NCBI GenBank assembly: GCA_030248215.1
Contig: JASANG010000610.1
Location: 124,001-188,000 of the forward strand
Direction: 5' to 3'
Origin: Enoplolaimus lenunculus
Lineage: Eukaryota > Nematoda > Enoplea > Enoplida > Thoracostomopsidae
Length of the DNA stretch: 64,000 nt
Below are positions 13,697 to 25,031 of the stretch, in pieces. Position 1 is the first letter of the stretch. Each line of letters starts with the position of its first letter. Under the pieces are notes generated by a model, which was given only the letters and a program-made list of their open reading frames with translations, had not been told where the DNA came from and ran no database searches. A program made the translations under genes and the position numbers.

Positions 13697-13830
13697 CCTC
13701 GCTCAGAATCAGCGACGGATTCAAAAGTTTCCGATGATGGGGCATTGTTAAATAGAGGGAATTTAATATTAGCGAGCGAGAAGTCAAACCCAATTATACT
13801 AGCACAAAACCTAAAATTGCTAAAATAGGA
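13697..13830 (+). mobile_element. Fragment of the GCGAGCGAGAAGTCAAA repeat family
   Basis: A GCGACGGATTCAAAAGTTTC end is followed by AGCGAGCGAGAAGTCAAACC and an A-rich tail region containing AAAACCTAAAATTG. It resembles the elements at 1573-1768 and about 34500-34650. The right terminus was not found, so this is probably a truncated copy. Confidence 0.4.
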
Positions 13831-14598
13831 ACCTCACCATTTTTTCATAAAAGATTTCTCACGGGGACATATCGCCCCCTTAAGATACGACCCTATTCAC
13901 ACTTACTGGGTGACTGTGTCACTCACAAAGTGCATCTGATAACTTGGCTAATGTGTTTGAAAACAAATAAACAACCGCATTTGTGTCCAAAGTTTCAGCA
14001 ATTCCATATGATCACAAGCGATTTCGCCGGGGGCAAAATTGTGTAATCCAGAGTAGCAGGTTTGATTATCGCGATTTACGACTTGTGAGGCTGTGATTGT
14101 AACTAGGGACTGAAGCTGAAAAAACTATATATAAATATTAATTTCAACAAGTTTCCAATTCAGAAATAGGAAATGAAATTGAAGAAATAGACTAAAAATT
14201 ATGTCAAAAAGTTGAAATAGAAAACAAGTAAAATGATTTATAGCGCAAAGCACAAAATGTTAAATCGTGACCGAGAGCTCACAGACTTCAATTTTTGGTT
14301 GAGTTCAAACCTGTAGACAACGCCTTAAACTGAACACGAAATGGTAATTGTTTTAGGTAGGCTTGGAGTTTTCGGGACTAAAACTGAGACAGATACATGC
14401 GCTGGAACTTGAATGCAACCGAAGGTTTTCGGCTCAAGGTTGGACAAAAAATCGTCCAAAGCGCAGTGTCAGTATGCCATTTTTCAGTTTCTGTATAAAA
14501 TTGTTTTTAATTTTTTAAAATTCTTGAATAAACTAACATATAACTGATTTAAGTTTGTCCAAACGCAGTTTGAATTGCTTGACAAAACTTCATAAACA

Positions 14599-14901
14599 TT
14601 AAAGCAATATTCACACGTGCGAGTTTTTGCAGCAAAAACTTGGAACGTGCACCTTGCGCGCACATGTTTGGTCACAAAGCAGCTTTGAAATTTTTGCTGT
14701 TGCAAATTACTTATTGCAATTCCTGCAAATTGTTTAATACGCACCTGTGAACGCAGTTACAAGTCACTTGAAATCCTCGCACCTGCAGTGGTTTTGCCAA
14801 TCGAAGTTTACTTTGAAAATACTTGCAGCTGCTAATATTTCGCCCAAGTTGCAACTTCGAGTTCTAACTGCAAAAACTTGCACGTGTGAATTGGGCTTTA
14901 A
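14599..14901. mobile_element. Short TIR element (about 300 bp)
   Basis: Left arm 14599-14631 (containing ATTCACACGTGCGAGTTTTT) and right arm 14869-14901 (containing AAACTTGCACGTGTGAAT) are inverted copies of about 33 bp with a few mismatches. TTAA- or TAA-like sequence lies at both outer edges, consistent with a 3-4 bp target duplication of the PIF/Harbinger or piggyBac type. There is no transposase. The interior is rich in TTGCAA motifs. Confidence 0.6.
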
Positions 14902-15279
14902 CCATTTTATTTTGCATGAGCTCCTGTTCTTTCATAGATTGGGCATATAAAATTGTACTGTTATGTTATGGGCAATACCTATATATCCAGATAAAAGTGT
15001 GGTGACTGAGGTACCGGGCCCGTAGCTAGAGGGGGTCAATGGAGGGGGCTCAGCTCCGCTGTAAAAATGTTGCCTTCACCTAGAAAATTTTCAACCTCAC
15101 TTGTAAGTCGTCGAAAAACCTTGTACGCCCCTCCGAAAATTTTTTAGCTTTTACTTTGCAAAGTGACCTGGCTACGTGTCTGGTACCCCTCTTGTTATTC
15201 GGTTCCGAACTTTTATTTGTTTTCCATCCAGCTCCACTAATACTTATTTAGGCGGCAAACTTTTATGTTAACCATTTTC

Positions 15280-15715
15280 TACCGTGGCTACCCGAATAAT
15301 AAGGATTAATAAGAGGATGTCCTCATTTTGAGTCCCGATCAATAAGAGTCCGTATTCCTAATAAGATTCCGGAAGCGGGTAGAGACCAAAAACCCTAATT
15401 GGTGTCCGTAAATGTGAGTTATCTCTAGTTGTAGTGCATAAATGACCCCAGAAAATTTAGTTCGAACTCTTAAACGTATTTAAGTTTTGAAAGTATATTT
15501 CTAAGTATAACCTTACGTTATCGGTTAAACTTTTGATACAAGACAAATAAACATTTAATTCAACGGATTGTTGGAATACCGGATATATCGATAACGAAGG
15601 GTGACGACGGGCAGGTTAAAAATAAATAACAGTTCGAACCAAACAACGAAGGGGAACCTACTGGAGAGGCCAAATAAATGTCAGTCTTAGCCCTCTTATT
15701 CATGTCACTACAATA
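15280..15715 (+). mobile_element. MITE copy (GTAGTGACCCGAATAAG family), full length, diverged
   Basis: The left end is TACCGTGGCTACCCGAATAA and the right end is CTTATTCATGTCACTACAATA. The body carries all family landmarks (GAGTCCGTATTCCTAATAAG, CATAAATGACCCCAG, TTCAACGGATTGTTG, ACCGGATATATCGATAACG, GGAGAGGCCAAATAAATG). Several substitutions in both ends suggest an older insertion than the nested copy at 16.6 kb. Confidence 0.75.
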
Positions 15716-16239
15716 TGATTTATATATAGCTCATTTGACAGAAATATATACTAAAATAATACAAAACATGAACGTTTTAGGCCAACGTCAACAGGGAAAA
15801 ACATTAAAAGATCATAATTTTTACCAAATAATCGTCGCCCGATGCGACTCACAATCACGATTACAGTTCGGGCAGAAATTTCGCTTGAACTTCTGAGGCC
15901 CCATATGAGTCACCTAAACAATACATTGTTCCCGGAAGCCCCATTCCGTCTGCCGAGACCCGGCTCACAATATATATACAAGATCAAATGGTAATTTCCT
16001 CAAAACCTTGCGTTCTGCTACAGACTCGATGCTTTTACAGCTTCTAAAGGTTTTGGCTTCACCAGTATTTGCTTTGAATTCAACAAGTGTCTTAAACAAT
16101 CCTTTTATCTGTAGGCGTGAAAAATAACTAAAGACCAGCCCCCCATATTGTGGCAGGAGCTGGTATTTGGCACAGATTCTATGCCACAGTTGACGAAACA
16201 ATCTGGACTAAGTTAACATTAGCCGCTACATAAAGCAAT

Positions 16240-16306
16240 ATACTGTAGTAACACGAATAAAGGAGAGTAATGCAAAGAAATTCTGAGTATGAATCTGAAT
16301 TTCTCC
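16240..16306 (+). mobile_element. Truncated left end of the same MITE family
   Basis: TACTGTAGTAACACGAATAA begins a family left end that continues for about 60 bp before it is cut off by the reverse-oriented copy starting at 16307. It is therefore part of a three-element cluster. Confidence 0.6.
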
Positions 16307-17167
16307 TACTGTAGTGACCCGAATAGAGGGGGACTGATATTTATTTGGCCTCTCCAGAGGGTCCCCCTGACTGCAGTTATCCGTTGAATTAAACGCTTAT
16401 TTGCTTGTGTCAATAGCTTGAGCGATAATGCAAGGTTATACCTACTTAGGAATGTACCTTCAAAGCTTAAGTACGCTTTAAAGTTTTGAACTCAACTTTT
16501 TTGGTTCTGGAGTCATTTATACACTACAATGGGTATAATTGAAATTAATGGGCTCTAATTAGGGTTTAGGAACTCTATCTGCTTACCGTAGCGACCCGAA
16601 TAAGAGGGGGTAATAAGAGGGGAGTCCCCATTTTGAGTCCAATCAATTGGAGTCCGTATCCCTAATAAGAGTCCGTAAGCGGATAGAGTCCCTAAACCCT
16701 AATTGGAGTCCATTAATGGCAATTATCTCTAATTATAGCGCATAAATGACTAGAGGACCAAATAAACTTGAGGTCGAAACTTTAAGGCGTACATAAGTTT
16801 TGAAAGTAACATTCCAAAGGATAACGCTGCATTATAGCTCAAGTTTTGATGCAAGGTAAACACGTTTAATTCAACGGATAGCTGCAATACCGGATATCTA
16901 TTAGCAAGGAATTGTGGCGGAGGGCTGGTTAAAATAAATAACAATCTGTAACCGAATAACAAGATTGGGTACCCTCTGAAGAGGCCAACTAAATATCAAA
17001 CCGAATAACAAGATGGGGTACCCTCTGAATAGGCCAACTAAATAATAGTCCCCTCTTATTTGGGTCACTACAGTACGGGCCCTTATTAGGGATACGGACT
17101 CCTATTGATTGGGACTCAAAATGGGACCCCTTCTTATTACCCCCGTCTTATTCGGGTCACTACAGTA
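16307..17167 (-). mobile_element. MITE copy in reverse orientation, split by a younger copy
   Basis: The family's right end starts at 16307 (TACTGTAGTGACCCGAATAG) and the sequence proceeds in reverse orientation to 16585. It is interrupted there and resumes at 17074 (CGGGCCCTTATTAGGGATAC), ending at 17167 with TTCGGGTCACTACAGTA. Comparison with the uninterrupted reverse copy at 33238-33671 (CTATCCGCTTGCGGACTCTT) shows the break lies at a TA dinucleotide. Confidence 0.8.
16584..17075 (+). mobile_element. Nested MITE copy with TA target-site duplication
   Basis: The element proper is 16586-17073, bordered by TA on both sides (16584-16585 and 17074-17075). Removing it and one TA restores the expected host sequence. 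This gives a TA target site for the family, which points to a Tc1/mariner-type transposase (inference). Near the right end, about 50 bp containing AACCGAATAACAAGAT and GGTACCCTCTGAA is duplicated in tandem (about 16949-17045). Confidence 0.85.
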
Positions 17168-20100
17168 ATGACCTCAAACTTAAACTTAAATTATAGTTTA
17201 ACCAAACTTGAATATAAGTTTAAGTAAAGTTAAATGGTTGAACGGACTAACTAAAGTAGAATTCTAATTTTAATTAAAACTAACAAATTTTTAAGCTTAG
17301 AGCGAGTTACGGTAAGCTTTTTATTAGTTAATGATATAAGTGCTGCTCAAAAACTACGTAGTTCTTAGAACTGATTAAATTTATATTAAACTAAAATCAT
17401 GTCAGAATTCAAATGAGTTCAAGCGCAGCCTACAGAACGTTTTAGTTAATCTAGAAAGTTTGTTTTTTGCTAGTTCCGGTTAAGCTAAATTGAGTTAGTT
17501 TAAGCTTTTAGAGAATAGAGTCAGTAAATGGATAAATAGGGCCGAAACTCTTCATTTGATTCCTTAAATCTCAGTTATTCCTGATTAATCTGCGCAACTG
17601 GTTCATGACCCAATTGAAGTTCAGTACACAAATTGATCTACTCTATGTACAGATACACATATATTCACTGGACTTTACTCAAGTTTTAAAAGTATATTTG
17701 TAAACCCCTTTAAATCTTTTGATACATCACAATATTTAAATTGGTTTAAACCAAATTGTGTCTCGATTTTAAATGTTGTAAAATTAGTATTTTCAGGTAG
17801 TGCCTTTGGCGGTCAACCAGAGGTCTATATTGTTAGTCGGTTGCAAAGTGCGAGGCTTGGGGGCGTGCAGCTTTTTTGCATATACAGCATAATAATAAGG
17901 ATAGCTATATTTTAAGGGTAGACAGGTAAAATGTTTCTGGTAGAAGGTTGTGGTTTTTAATTAGTGCTGGCGGTTACTGGAAAAGTTGTGTATTACGGTT
18001 TATGTTTGTTAAGTGAATAAAATTGATTATACGGCGCTATTGAAATTAGCTGCATCCGGAGTTACATATAATGTGGCGCCGGGTTCGTTAGAAAATGGTC
18101 CTCCGTATATATACATATATATGTATAAATTTTTGTATTTTTATAACAGTCGTGCCCTGAGGCGAGTTCTTGCAACTTTGGGATTATATAATTAGTTAAA
18201 AATCCAAAAGATGGTTTTCATTGTGAAAAACTACCGTGCTAAAAATATTGCGAACTCTGCCAAAACGGTTTTATTTCAGGTTGTGAGCTGGTAAATGCTA
18301 ATATATACAAACATTTCTGCTTAAAATGACGTCATCCGTGCTGCTTTAGCATGTCTAAATTCTCGACGCTTGGAAAATATTTATAATGCTTGGCACCCTA
18401 AACATTGGTAACAGACATTTCTTTGATACAACGACGAATCTAAGATTTTCAGGTGAGCGAGGATACTTTTAGCCCTCTGAAGTTATACAAACAGATTTTG
18501 ACGCGTGCAAAGCAAATATTTTGCAATTTTATGGTTATAAATTGCGAAAAGGAACGAACATTTTCGAACGCACGCAGTTGAGATGTCATTACTTTTTAGC
18601 TATTTTGCACGACAAAAAATTTTGAGTTTTACATTTACTGAGTTCTGACCTTTGCAACAGTTTAATTCCAAGGAGCATTGAAAATTTAATTCTGAAATTT
18701 TGATGGGTATATAATAATGTACCAGTTTGAGCAAGATTCTTGGTAGATTACGGTAGATTCGGTGTTGCAATTATTAGGTTATGTGCACTTAAATACACTC
18801 GTATGGCGCAGAAAAGACGCACCTGAGACAACCAATCGTAAGACGAATTTCTAATTTATTAATTGGGTAATTTATTTATAAACAAAACATATTTTACCAA
18901 CTTTGAACACAGTTGTTCTATTAAAAGTTGTCAGCGCCAATCGTACGGCACGTGGAGTAATAGCCTCCTTTGATCTATTTAAGACCCTCAGCAATGCGTT
19001 TTCTCCTATAATTCTTGTTTTAAAATGGCTTTTTTACCCTTGCCTCGAAGGGTACGTTGAACCTAGTACGCTTAAGCTATCACAAGGACGGGTAGGTATG
19101 TTGTTTTTCGGCTTTGCTATGCAAATATTGTGCAATCTTTATAAAGTGCAATACAGCGCGGAACTCAGTTTGCAGCGCAAACAACTGTAGTAACCGTAGA
19201 ATGATTTGGGTGCAAAGATCGTTATCTTTCAGAAGAGCTTTTCTCGATTAAATTTATGCATAAACAACACAAGTTTAACATTCTTTAATCAGACCTGCAT
19301 TATATTTGTGTTTTACTTTTTGTTTCGCCACCCTTCGGCCACAATATAATTTCGCCTCAACCTTAAACCGAAATATAATTGCAATACAAAATAAAATACA
19401 TTAAATATAAGTAAATGCCAAAACGTTTGCATAGCCCTTGATATTCAAGGGCATGTGTGACGACAGGCCATTTTGAGGAAATGGGTATTATTAAAGTTTG
19501 GCCCTCACCTACCGTAAGACAACTCGAAATCTAGCCAGTGTTTGCATACCCTCATATGGTTTCGAAGTGCCAGAACCTTTTAAATTAAGAACCGAACGAT
19601 GGGTTGCAGTCTGGCTCCGATAACATTGTTTTTAAGAGTTCTGATATAAAAGTTAACGCTTTATATACTAAAGCAGAGGTGTAATCTTGATTGCACTGAT
19701 ATTTAATTACAAAATGCAAACTCCATAAAGTGCTTTTTGAACTTTATCGCTAATCAAGTGCGCGACCAATGTTTAAGAAGTTTATTTTGTAAAAACATCG
19801 AGAATTAATAATATATATGCGATCCATTTTGAAAGTCTTAATGAAGACAGGTAAAAAACCTTTGAAATTAAAAATAGTGATATTGATTATCGAGAGACCA
19901 GGGCACGTATAGTCTGTTGAAAAAGTTCGCAAATCCTATGGATAGAAACCAAACGGAAGGAGTCTTTTGAGTAAATACTGGTTAGATTTCAACTACAAAC
20001 GAAAAAGTAGTGCTAATTTGATTCGGTACACGAATCGGTATATACGCAAGTTTGTTTGAAAATATACGTCAACTCGAAAGTACACAAACAGTATATATAG

Positions 20101-20215
20101 ACGGGCACCGGTGATCCGGTTGTCCGGATATAAAAATATCCGGATATGTATCCAAAAATCTGGATATCCACCGGGTATATACTCGAAATGCTATTGTGTA
20201 AAAAATTTTCAAGAA

Positions 20216-20507
20216 TAATTTGCATTGTTTTGCCACAAAAGTAGCTGGAGCTAACGAAAAGAATTTCTGCATTCAAACCTGAGTCAAAATATTGAAGCAC
20301 ATTCCTGTATATTTTATATTGCATAATGATTTAAAATCTTGATTTTGTAAAACATGCCTTAATTTTTTTCAGTTTAGCATGATCATTGTTTTACCACTGA
20401 AGAAACTGGAGCAGGCAAAAGAAATTCTGTATCCAAATCCGAGTCAACCTATTGAACAACATTGCAGTTTAATTTATTTTTGATTACTTAAAAAATATTG
20501 ATTTCTT
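20216..20507 (+). repeat. Imperfect direct duplication, about 130 bp per unit
   Basis: Unit 1 (about 20216-20345) and unit 2 (about 20378-20507) share ordered landmarks: CATTGTTTT, CCAC, GCTGGAGC or CTGGAGCA, GAATTTCTG or GAAATTCTG, CCGAGTCAA or CTGAGTCAA, TATTGAA, and a final CTTGATTT or ATTGATTT. Identity looks moderate, so this is an old tandem duplication. GATATCCGG-like palindromic sequence precedes it (20115-20180). Confidence 0.5.
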
Positions 20508-20705
20508 ATTGATTTCTTAAAACTCGACAAAATTAAAAATTTCAGTTTAGCTTCATCGGTAGAATGCCAATGTCCATCACAAAAAACGAATGCATGGTCA
20601 TGCCCATTTCATTTCCATACTGCAAATGTCTGTCGAATAAACTTTTTAACTCACTGAGCACCTGAAATCTTTGGGAACATTTACTGATACAATTTTTGTA
20701 ATTGA

Positions 20706-21155
20706 TACTATAGTGACCCGAATAATAGGGGCTAATAAAAAAGGTGGGTCCCCATTTTGAGTGCTAATCAATGAAAGTCCGTATTCCCAATAAGAGTTCG
20801 TAAACGGAAAGAGTCACTAAGCGCTAATTAGAGTACATAAACGTCAATTATCCCTAATTGTAGTGCATAAATGACTCCAGGACCAAATAAAGTTCAGTTC
20901 CAAACTTTAAAGCATACTTAGGTTTTGAAAGTACACTTTTTAGTATATATAACCTTGCATTGTTGCTCAAACTTTTGAAACAAGACGAATAACGTTTAAT
21001 TCAACAAACAGTTGCAATATCGGAAATATATCACTATCGAGGGGCGCCGGAGGGCGTATTAATAATATATAACAGTCCGTAACCGAATAACAGGGAGTAC
21101 CCGCTGGAGAGGTCAAATAAATATCAGGCCCCCTCTTATTCAGGTCACAACGGTA
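20706..21155 (+). mobile_element. MITE copy (GTAGTGACCCGAATAAG family), full length
   Basis: It runs from TACTATAGTGACCCGAATAA to CTTATTCAGGTCACAACGGTA, about 450 bp, with the complete family body in between. It lies in intergenic DNA 3.9 kb downstream of the AFG3-like stop codon. There is no ORF beyond chance. Confidence 0.8.
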
Positions 21156-23139
21156 CCACAAGTTGCCAATTTTTAATTAATATCTTACGTGCGGCGCCTA
21201 AGTGATCTCACTAAAAACATAGTACAGCTTTTAGATATTCATAATGCGCGTTCTTAGCATAATAACTTAGCTGTCAGATGCATAGATCCACTCCTGCAAA
21301 AATAGATCAGTCGCCAGCCCTACTCGATTTAGGATAAAGTAAATTGGTCATAGAAAATAGTGAAGGTTAATAATCATTTATACATTCAGCGAGTAACCGG
21401 AGGTGAACAATATACGAGATTGTACTCTAGTCGGAGGTGAAGCGAAATTGAGCAGTTTTACAGTATAATGTTTAATTTGCTAACCAAAAATCACAAATAA
21501 ACCGATTCAAGGCTATAATTATCGACCTTTTATGGCAAGTCTTAAGAGCATAAAAGCGAAAAAGTTGATGCAAACAACTGATTGTGAAATAGAATGGAAA
21601 GCTTGTTCCCGAAAACATAATATTTTATAATTTTCATTTGCGCAATCAATTATAACATGTCATACATATTCAGTATGTTTATTCCGATTTGCAGAACGGT
21701 AATTTGATATAGTATAACACCTAAAATCAGCAGTCTTGGCAAGGTCCGTATGTGTTTAACTCTTTTGGATATATAAAGCATGCTGTCAAATTCATAAAAC
21801 TTAAACAGACAGTGGAGTGCAGGTTTTAAAAATTTAAAAGGTATTTTACAAAATTAATGCCCGGGCAGTTAAAGACCAAATCGAGCTAATGAGATGTTCA
21901 CATAACTATTAAATTACCCCGCTTGCGACCCGCTCAAATCGCTTGAAATTCGGTAACGGTGATTTATGAACGAATGAGTTCAAATTACGACGCTTCAAAG
22001 TTGTGGAAAGTTTGATGTAATAGCGGCTGTTAAAGTACGAACTAAGTTAAGCAGTATTCACAGTAATTTTTCTCAGCTGGGCACCAAAGGAATGGATGAA
22101 CTTTTGTATATTTCCATCACTTTTAGCTACCAATGTGTAACTCGTTTACACTAACAACCGAAAATGAACCAACATTTTTTAATTAATTTGTTAGCATTTT
22201 TACTCAGGGGGACTGCAGTCTCGTTGAACTCCTCGTACTTTGTAACGATACTGAGCAGGACGGGAGGTTTTCGTCTCCAAAACCTGAACACTAAACAATT
22301 TATCGGTGAAACAGTTAAAACCATTAAGGTGAGTATATACTTTTACGCTGTTTTGGCGTATGAGCAGGAGTACCGCTCAGACTTAGCTTGTGGCCGAAAG
22401 CGGTAGCACCCCGTCCTGCTTAGTTCCTGCCAAAATGTTTTTGTTAAAGCGGAGGCACAGTAAACAGCCTTCCTGAATGATAGATTGCTTGCACAAAGGA
22501 TACCCTGTTTCTAAACCAGGCAGAGGGTGTCTCCAAACGATTTTTGGTAGACTAGACTTCACGAATATCAATTTTTCTGAGTTAATCGGTGTGAAATTAA
22601 AATTTTGTTGTTTATGCAGCAACGTCTCTCTTTGCCATTTTTAAACAGAAATCTTTGAAGTCAGAATTTGAATTAAGCATTTTTGACTTCCAATGTACAA
22701 AGTGAAACAGATCATTAGCATGCGCATGTCTTTAAGTTTTTACTATACACACTGTACATTATTTTGAGTTAGTGCCATAAGAGTGCATGACACAAGAGGG
22801 TACAACTCTTGGGGATCCGCATCGTTCAACATGCACCACCGGACATTGCGTTTTTGGCCGACCAACCTTATTCAGAGGCGGCGCTGTCACATGCAATAAA
22901 CTTAAATTAAGCGGAAGATTTTTGATGCCGGATACATAAAGTCTCATGGTTCGCACAGGATGCACTCCCCTCTAAAATAAAGGGGGTCGGCAGAAAACGT
23001 AACGCGTGTCGGGTAACATTTTCCTACACAAAATGTACCCAGTTGCATACTCTTGTTGAAGTATGCATCATCCACTCTTGGTGTCATATAAATATACCTT
23101 TAGTTAATACCATACAACCTTCGAAAAAAAGAATTGCAT

Positions 23140-23230
23140 GCTGCAGTACAGCAGTAGTTAGCGCTTTGACTGGCAGCCGTACCGTGTCTGGATACAATCC
23201 CCGCTGACGAGTGGCAGAAGTTCTTAGACT
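23140..23230 (+). repeat. tRNA-derived SINE-like head
   Basis: GCAGTAGTTAGCGCTTTGAC, TGGCAGCCGTACCGTG and GATACAATCCCCGCTGACG follow the order of a tRNA-like A box and a weak B box, as in the heads of many animal SINEs. The B box is degenerate (GATACAATCC instead of GGTTCGAATCC) and no proper acceptor stem forms, so this is not a functional tRNA. The 3' tail was not delimited. Confidence 0.4.
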
Positions 23231-25031
23231 TCGACTAAAGTATATCTTAAAAGTTTTTTTGCAAATAAAAAGTGTTAATGTTTTATAGCATTTTCTAAAT
23301 ACTTTAGAAAAACGTTCTATTTGATTAATTTACAGTTATTTCGGTGTTTAATGTTTCTGCATCAACTTGGACTAGTTATAATCACAGTTCTTCTTAAAGT
23401 CAAAAATCAAGATACTAGATTACATTTTTTGTGAATAATAAGATTCTTGAAAGTTTGAGAGTTAGAAATTATTCTGTTTTCCTGCCTACTTTTCAGGGGC
23501 TGTTTGTTGAATGTGCGGAGAAAAGCATATATTTATTTTAAGCTTGACTGATTAGTAAACCGCATAGTTTTAACTTATAGTTCTTGATGTCTCTAGAATT
23601 CTATAAGAAAACACTAAATGATTTAACACGTTTTGCTCTATGAAATTTATCGCCAAACTTTACTAGCGTAATCAAAAAACTTTACTCGTATAACTAACCA
23701 ACAACCATGAATAGGTAAGCAAGAATTTGTATTTTAGGTTAGGAAGACGTCCCTGGCGTAACTCAGTCTTAAGAAGCAGGATCAATGAGATAAACATCAC
23801 TTTGAAAAAAGATATGCCACTATTAAGACTTGACATAGGAAAACGGTAACCGACAGTAATAAATGTGTATGCATATTTTGTTATGACTATAAAATTCAAC
23901 GGCATTCGGAAACTTAAATTTCGGATTTTGAATTTTGTGCACTCATCAAGCTATAATTTTGCAACAATACAGCTGGGACATAAATCCAAACATTATTTAG
24001 CTAGGTAATTAATTACACTCAACTAAAGACTTGTGTTGGTTGGTTCACACTGACGATATTTATTTTATGTCAGACCATCTGATTCGTGTTTGCATCGATA
24101 ACGAAAGATGGGCCGCCGATTTGAAACGAATCTGTCTGCTCTCGGTAAACCAATCTGTGTTATATTCAATGTATTCTCAGGAAGATAAAATTACATCATT
24201 GTTAATCAATTTAAATTTGATAAGCTTAATTTAGCGGTATCTTATTACAATTACACTTACCGGGTGCTCCTAAACTGATCTAGGTTCATATTACAAAAGA
24301 CAATTCGCATGTTTAGGTTTACGGATAAGTAGATTCAGTTCTACTGAAAAGCCGAATGGTGATGTTCATTTTTCCCACATAATACAACTGAAACACGTAT
24401 TCATGAGTTTCAAGTCATTAAATATTTGAAAAGTTTTCTGGTTTACATCATCTCTTCAGAACACAACGAAAATACAACTAAACCAAAACAATTCGGATCG
24501 CCTGCATAAAAGGTACGCTCACTAGCAGCTATATTTCAGAAATATGACTTGACTTGGAATTTGAAAGATTTTTTGATAAAACCTTAACTCTGCCCAAATA
24601 ATTAAATGGCCGGTGAATCTTGTACTAATTTTGCCCAATTGTAATCTTAATGATAAGGCAGCTGATTCATCTGAATTTTGTAAATTCAACTAAATTTTCG
24701 ATCTGACAACTGAAGTCTGTTCTGTGGCTCATACGTCTGAAATCGAAGTATTTCATGTAGACTTATGTCATTCTTTGTAACCCATACAATATTATACACG
24801 CGCAACTGACGGTGGTATACAAGGGGTGGTAAATAGGAATGATTTATCTCTTAACAGCTGTTTTGAGAGGGGTGGGAAAAAGGAGCTTTTACAGGTATGA
24901 GAATAATCAGTTTCGCTGGATACCAAAGTTTTGAAACAAATTTTACTGCAACACTTGGTTGTAGAAACATTTGCATGCGGTTATTCCTTTCCGAACTGAA
25001 ATTCTAGCAGCGCCACTGACAACTAAAATAT

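Larger units (their letters stand above)
9019..15279. other. Intergenic region, repeats only
   Basis: There is no supported gene. The longest ORF (10710-11051, 113 codons) overlaps dispersed repeat sequence including GCGAGCGAAGCGAGCGAG and shows no domain. The region holds a GTT microsatellite, a solo MITE end at 10500-10522, a divergent MITE copy at 11264-11814 and a short TIR element at 14.6-14.9 kb. A fragment at 9785-9900 resembles 37485-37565 (phrases like CCGGCCCTGATTTTTAC and GGTACCTGCCA). Confidence 0.55.
17168..25031. other. Intergenic region downstream of the AFG3-like gene
   Basis: No exon chain was found. About 17170-17540 is a TTAAGC/TTAAAC-like degenerate tract like that at 660-1060. 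One MITE copy (20706-21155), an imperfect direct duplication (20216-20507) and a tRNA-derived SINE-like fragment near 23.2 kb are listed separately. Remaining ORFs of up to 103 codons lack recognisable domains. The plus-strand ORF at 22164-22406 and others were examined and not accepted as exons. Confidence 0.55.
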
